Shown piece by piece: positions 6,506-9,566 of a DNA stretch of 9,566 nucleotides. The DNA comes from Deltaproteobacteria bacterium. Its GTDB lineage: Bacteria > Myxococcota > B64-G9. Each line of letters opens with the position of its first letter. The first letter of the stretch is position 1. A model generated the notes under the pieces. It was not told the DNA's origin. It ran no database searches and worked only from the letters and a program-made list of their open reading frames with translations. The translations under genes were made by a program, and so were the position numbers. The stretch lies in NCBI GenBank assembly GCA_030591745.1, contig JAUVAM010000069.1:1-9566 (forward strand), given 5' to 3'.

Positions 6506-7917
6506 CCGCCCCGAGCCCCGCCGAGTTGGCCACCTCCGTTCTGCAGCGTTCCTTCGGTCTGTCCGAGCTTCTGGACTTGGCCAGCTTCAAGGATGTTTGC
6601 GAGAGTTATGCCGACTTGTTTCATATTGGGCTGAAGGTTTTCGACGGCAATCGTGAGTTGCTCATCGACGTGCGTGGTAACTCCACGGATTTCTGCTCTT
6701 ATGCCTTCTCTTTCCCCGAGGGCAAGGCCCGATGCATGCACGAGGTGCAGGAGATTCGCCATAAGGATGTGGAGGGGATGGGACCGGAGATTCACAATTG
6801 TTTTACCGGTCTGCGTTACATGATTGTGCCCATCCGTCATGAGGGCGATGTGCTGGGTAATCTTGTGTATGGACCTTACAGGCCATCAGAAAAGGAAGCC
6901 GTTGACCTGAGTGGGCTGGGCGAAAAATACAATCCCGACATCGGCGAACGCTTGCTCGGGCAAGTCCGGGCCGTGCCTCACGATGTCGCCTTGCAGGTGG
7001 TGAGGCATCTCGTGCAGGTCATCGAGGTGGCCTTGTTTACGGGTTACAAGCAGTTGCTGACATCGCGCATGCACGTTGAGGCGGTCACGGCAAGTTATAC
7101 CGAGTTGCAGAACAAAAATTCCAAGCTCAGGGAATCCTTCGATCGTCTCAAGGAGTTGGATCGCTTGAAAAGCAGTTTTTTGGCTACGGTTTCTCATGAA
7201 CTCCGGACGCCTTTGACCAGCGTTATCGGTTACAGCGAGATGTTGATTGAGGGACTGGCTGGAGAGATGAACGAGGAACAACACGAGTACGTGAAGACCA
7301 TCATGGAGAAAGGCGAAAATCTTTTGGCGTTGATTTCCGGCATTTTGGATTTTTCCAAGGTGGAATCGGGCAATTTGCGCTTGAACAAGAAGCCTACCTT
7401 CCTGGTCGAGATCTTCAAAGATGCCCTCAGCACAGTGATCCCCCTGGTCCACAAGCAGGGACTTAGCCTGGAGCAACAACTGCCCGAGCACCTTCCTCAG
7501 CTGAACCTGGATGGGGACAAGCTTCGCCAGTCCCTGGTCAACCTGCTGAGCAACGCGGTTAAGTTCAATCGAGAAGGGGGCAAGGTTGGGTTGGTTGTGG
7601 ATGACTGTGAGCGGGTTTTGTCATCGGCGGATGATTTGCCGGCCGCCTTGGCTCCCATGGGCGAGGCTTGTCTGCGCATTCGTATTTCGGATACAGGCAT
7701 TGGCATCCCGCCGGAGAAACTGGACCGGGTTTTTGACTCCTTCTACCAGGTCGACGGTTCTTCTACCCGAGAGTATGGCGGTACCGGTTTGGGACTGGCG
7801 ATTTCCCGTTCTTTCATCGAAGCCCACGGCGGCACCCTGGAAGTTGAAAGTGAGATGGGCAAGGGGTCGGTTTTTACCATCATTTTGCCCTTGGACGCTT
7901 TGGGGGTGGAGCCATGA
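6502..7917 (+). CDS. Soluble sensor histidine kinase with N-terminal PocR-like domain
   Basis: A 471-residue histidine kinase without transmembrane segments, so it senses a cytoplasmic signal. Residues about 20-185 resemble the PocR sensory domain: LSELLDLASFKDVCESYADL, then Cys65, GKARCMHE with Cys78, and HNCFTGLRYMIVPI with Cys100 before a GNLVYGPYRPS segment. PocR domains have been proposed to bind small hydrocarbon derivatives such as propanediol; the ligand here is unknown. A coiled-coil linker (about 190-225) leads to HisKA with phospho-acceptor His232 in FLATVSHELRTPLTSVIGYSEML, then HATPase_c with N-box Asn351 (LLSNAVKFN), G1 box Asp397 (SDTGIGIP), F box VFDSFYQVD and G2 box GGTGLGLA (426-433). 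All catalytic boxes are intact. Its ATG overlaps the GTPase stop in ATGA (6502-6505) after GGGGGTGAG. Its likely partner is the receiver protein encoded immediately downstream. Confidence 0.93.
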   Translation: MTAPSPAELATSVLQRSFGLSELLDLASFKDVCESYADLFHIGLKVFDGNRELLIDVRGNSTDFCSYAFSFPEGKARCMHEVQEIRHKDVEGMGPEIHNCFTGLRYMIVPIRHEGDVLGNLVYGPYRPSEKEAVDLSGLGEKYNPDIGERLLGQVRAVPHDVALQVVRHLVQVIEVALFTGYKQLLTSRMHVEAVTASYTELQNKNSKLRESFDRLKELDRLKSSFLATVSHELRTPLTSVIGYSEMLIEGLAGEMNEEQHEYVKTIMEKGENLLALISGILDFSKVESGNLRLNKKPTFLVEIFKDALSTVIPLVHKQGLSLEQQLPEHLPQLNLDGDKLRQSLVNLLSNAVKFNREGGKVGLVVDDCERVLSSADDLPAALAPMGEACLRIRISDTGIGIPPEKLDRVFDSFYQVDGSSTREYGGTGLGLAISRSFIEAHGGTLEVESEMGKGSVFTIILPLDALGVEP

Positions 7918-8282
7918 AGCGCATCCTGGTGGTGGACGATGATTCAGATATTTTGACGCTGGAGCGCAAGATTCTGGAAAAAGCCGGTTACGATGTGGCG
8001 ACCGCCATGGATGGCCGAAGCGCCGTAGCGTTGGCGTGCGTGTCGGATTTCGATCTGGTTTTGCTGGACGTCATGATGCCGGGCATGGACGGTTTCGAAG
8101 TCAGCCGCGAATTGCAAGACAAGAAGGGCGGCGTCTTGCCGATCGTTTTCGTGACGGCTCGGGATGATTCCGACTCCATGCGCGAGGGATTCCGCTCGGG
8201 CGGTTCGGTCTTCTTGTCCAAGCCTTTTACTGCCACCCAGTTGATTCGAATCGTCGGAGACATGCTGGGAAGCCGCGTGTGA
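7914..8282 (+). CDS. Single-domain (receiver-only) response regulator
   Basis: A 122-residue CheY-like receiver with no output domain. It shows the acidic pair Asp8-Asp9 (plus Asp10) in VVDDDSD, phospho-acceptor Asp52 in LLDVMMPGMDGFE, Thr81 in VFVTARDD, and Lys103 in LSKPF. Every residue needed for phosphorylation and the Thr/Lys switch is present. As a stand-alone receiver it must act by protein contact, for example with a motor, a motility component, another kinase or the GTPase. It lies directly behind the histidine kinase with an ATGA overlap (7914-7917), which makes phosphotransfer from His232 to Asp52 the expected reaction. GGGGG at 7902-7906 is the likely ribosome site. It is not identifiable as CheY or FrzZ from sequence alone. 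Confidence 0.93.
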   Translation: MKRILVVDDDSDILTLERKILEKAGYDVATAMDGRSAVALACVSDFDLVLLDVMMPGMDGFEVSRELQDKKGGVLPIVFVTARDDSDSMREGFRSGGSVFLSKPFTATQLIRIVGDMLGSRV

Positions 8283-9566
8283 AGTTGTTTCGCAAAATTC
8301 TGCTCAGTTACCTGTTGATCTTGGCACCGGTGTTGTTGGCGGTGGTGGCCTTGGGTGTGCTTTTTCCCCCGGCATGGTGGCATGCACCCGTGGTGGCCTT
8401 TGTGGCCTTGACCGCCAGCGGGATGGCGGTCCTGTGGGCCAGGTCGGTGGGGAAACGTCTGCACAGGCTGCACCAGCAGGCCGAGCGCATTGCCGATGGT
8501 GACTTAGTCGAGGGAGTGGTCATTCGGCAGGCCCCTCGTTTTCCCGATGAGAGCGATGAGCTCGGGACCGCCATCGAGCAAATGCGGTCCGACCAGGTGG
8601 ATAATATCAAGGCTTTGCAGGCGGCCAGCATTCGGGCCAGCGTGGCGTCGGTTACTTTGACGGGTCTGGCCAAGCAGATCAATGTTGCGGCGGGTGAGAT
8701 CGCCAACTCCATGGAGCAGATTTCCAGCGGAGCGGGGCTGCAAACGGATTTGGTGGATCAAACCTCGGCTTTGATGCGGGAAGTGGCTCGAAGTATTCAG
8801 CGCACCTCCAGCTCAGCCGAGGACGCCGCTCGCTCTTCCGCCGAGGCCAGCACAGTGGCCCAGTCTGGTAGCCATTTGGCCGGACAGGCCGTGGATCAGA
8901 TGCGATCGGTCTTTCAGGCCATCGAGCAGACCTCCAATCAGGTTTTTGCTTTTGGCGAGCGCACCAAGGAGATCGGCGCCATCGTGCGTGTCATCACCGA
9001 GGTGGCCCAGCAGACCCACCTGCTGGCCATCAACGCCACCATCGAGGCGGCTCGGGCCGGGGAGGCGGGCCGTGGCTTTGCGGTGGTGGCGGAAGAGATT
9101 CGCTTGCTGGCCGATAACACCTCTCGTTCGGCTGAGCGCATCGGCGGTATCGTGGAAGAGGTGACCCAGGGCAGCCTGGAAGCGGTGGGGGCGGTACGCT
9201 CCAGTACAGAGCAGCTTAATACCGGCCGTGACCAGCTCAACGCCATCATCGAGTCGCTCAAAAACATCGTGGCCGCTGTGACCTCGGGCAGCGACCGGGT
9301 ACAGATCATCAGCAGGCTGGCCAAAGAGCAGATCGCGGGTGCCGAGCAAACGGCTTCAGCCATCGAGAATATTTCTCGAGTGGCCGAGCAGAACGCGTCC
9401 TCCACTGAGTTGGTTCGCCGGGCCGCCGAAGCGCAGAGCGAGAGCTTGTTGGAAGTGACCAAGCTGGCCGCGGAGATCGTGACCCTGGCGGGAAGCGTGG
9501 ACGCTCGGGTCGGCGGGTTCAAGCTGGAGGTCGGTGGAGAAAATGTCGACGAAGGAAACAAAAACA
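8279..9566 (+). CDS. Methyl-accepting chemotaxis protein with two membrane segments and no periplasmic sensor (partial, GTG start)
   Basis: Open for 429 codons to the window edge with no stop. The GTG at 8279 overlaps the response-regulator stop in GTGA (8279-8282) and follows GGGAAG (8267-8272). It gives a natural membrane-protein start (MKLFRK then hydrophobic). Transmembrane helix 1 is about 7-29 and helix 2 about 37-54, separated by a loop of roughly eight residues (PPAWWHAP), so there is no room for an extracytoplasmic ligand domain. Residues about 55-107 are HAMP-like (AERIADGDL and DELG at 93-96), with the usual early Pro absent. The signalling helical hairpin peaks at the conserved tip QQTHLLAINATIEAARAGE (244-262) followed by GRGFAVVAEEIRLLA. 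It should form receptor arrays with CheA/CheW, which are not in the window. The tail after residue about 405 looks like the end of the protein, so only a little should be missing. His247 replaces the near-universal Asn of the tip. The architecture recalls M. xanthus DifA, but orthology is not shown. Confidence 0.92.
   Translation, partial: MKLFRKILLSYLLILAPVLLAVVALGVLFPPAWWHAPVVAFVALTASGMAVLWARSVGKRLHRLHQQAERIADGDLVEGVVIRQAPRFPDESDELGTAIEQMRSDQVDNIKALQAASIRASVASVTLTGLAKQINVAAGEIANSMEQISSGAGLQTDLVDQTSALMREVARSIQRTSSSAEDAARSSAEASTVAQSGSHLAGQAVDQMRSVFQAIEQTSNQVFAFGERTKEIGAIVRVITEVAQQTHLLAINATIEAARAGEAGRGFAVVAEEIRLLADNTSRSAERIGGIVEEVTQGSLEAVGAVRSSTEQLNTGRDQLNAIIESLKNIVAAVTSGSDRVQIISRLAKEQIAGAEQTASAIENISRVAEQNASSTELVRRAAEAQSESLLEVTKLAAEIVTLAGSVDARVGGFKLEVGGENVDEGNKN

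Noticed and set aside
8938..9561. 207-codon minus-strand frame opposite the MCP
   Set aside because: Ser/Ala/Thr-rich shadow of the MCP signalling helices. The plus-strand GTG-initiated MCP has the conserved hairpin tip.
1..9566. Mobile element, CRISPR array, tRNA or rRNA gene
   Set aside because: No direct-repeat array, no terminal inverted repeats or transposase, and no cloverleaf or rRNA-like stretch was recognised by eye on either strand.

Overview
The window reads as chromosomal DNA of a Gram-negative bacterium with moderately high GC. Two lipoproteins carry clear lipoboxes. One of them combines a Cys-rich 'DSDC'-type knot with an FGE/SUMF1-like domain, and the window also has an MglA-type Ras-like GTPase, a bacterial subtype of the archaeal-type phosphoglycerate mutase, and an MCP. 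This mix is most familiar from Myxococcota and related former Deltaproteobacteria, including uncultured lineages. That assignment is an inference from gene content; there is no rRNA or other phylogenetic marker here.

Layout. (1) 1-2249, plus strand: the C-terminal tail of an unidentified, possibly outer-membrane protein, then an ApgM-type phosphoglycerate mutase and a secreted lipoprotein with an FGE-like domain, all closely spaced. (2) 2260-3369, minus strand: a lipoprotein with a gluzincin-type zinc metalloprotease signature, converging on the FGE-like lipoprotein with only 10 bases between stop codons. (3) 3370-3489: a 120-base divergent intergenic region, the only substantial non-coding stretch. 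(4) 3490-9566, plus strand: a tightly packed set of lon, an MglA-like GTPase, a PocR-domain histidine kinase, a receiver-only response regulator, and a methyl-accepting chemotaxis protein (MCP) that runs off the end. Lon and the GTPase are 4 bases apart; each later junction is a 4-base ATGA or GTGA stop/start overlap.

The last four genes form the most interesting part. A Ras-like GTPase of the MglA family (a polarity switch in Myxococcus xanthus) is translationally coupled to a soluble two-component pair and to a membrane MCP with almost no extracytoplasmic domain. The kinase has an N-terminal Cys-containing PocR-like sensor. The simplest reading is a signalling module in which a cytoplasmic metabolite or redox signal (PocR kinase, response regulator) and a membrane chemoreceptor array feed into GTPase-controlled polarity, motility or surface behaviour. 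The linkage is seen in the sequence; the pathway is an inference. The GTPase has Ala at the position equivalent to Ras Gly12 and MglA Gly21, which suggests altered GTP hydrolysis.

The MCP starts at a GTG, so a scan for ATG-initiated genes would miss it. I saw no tRNA, rRNA, CRISPR array, insertion sequence or phage gene.
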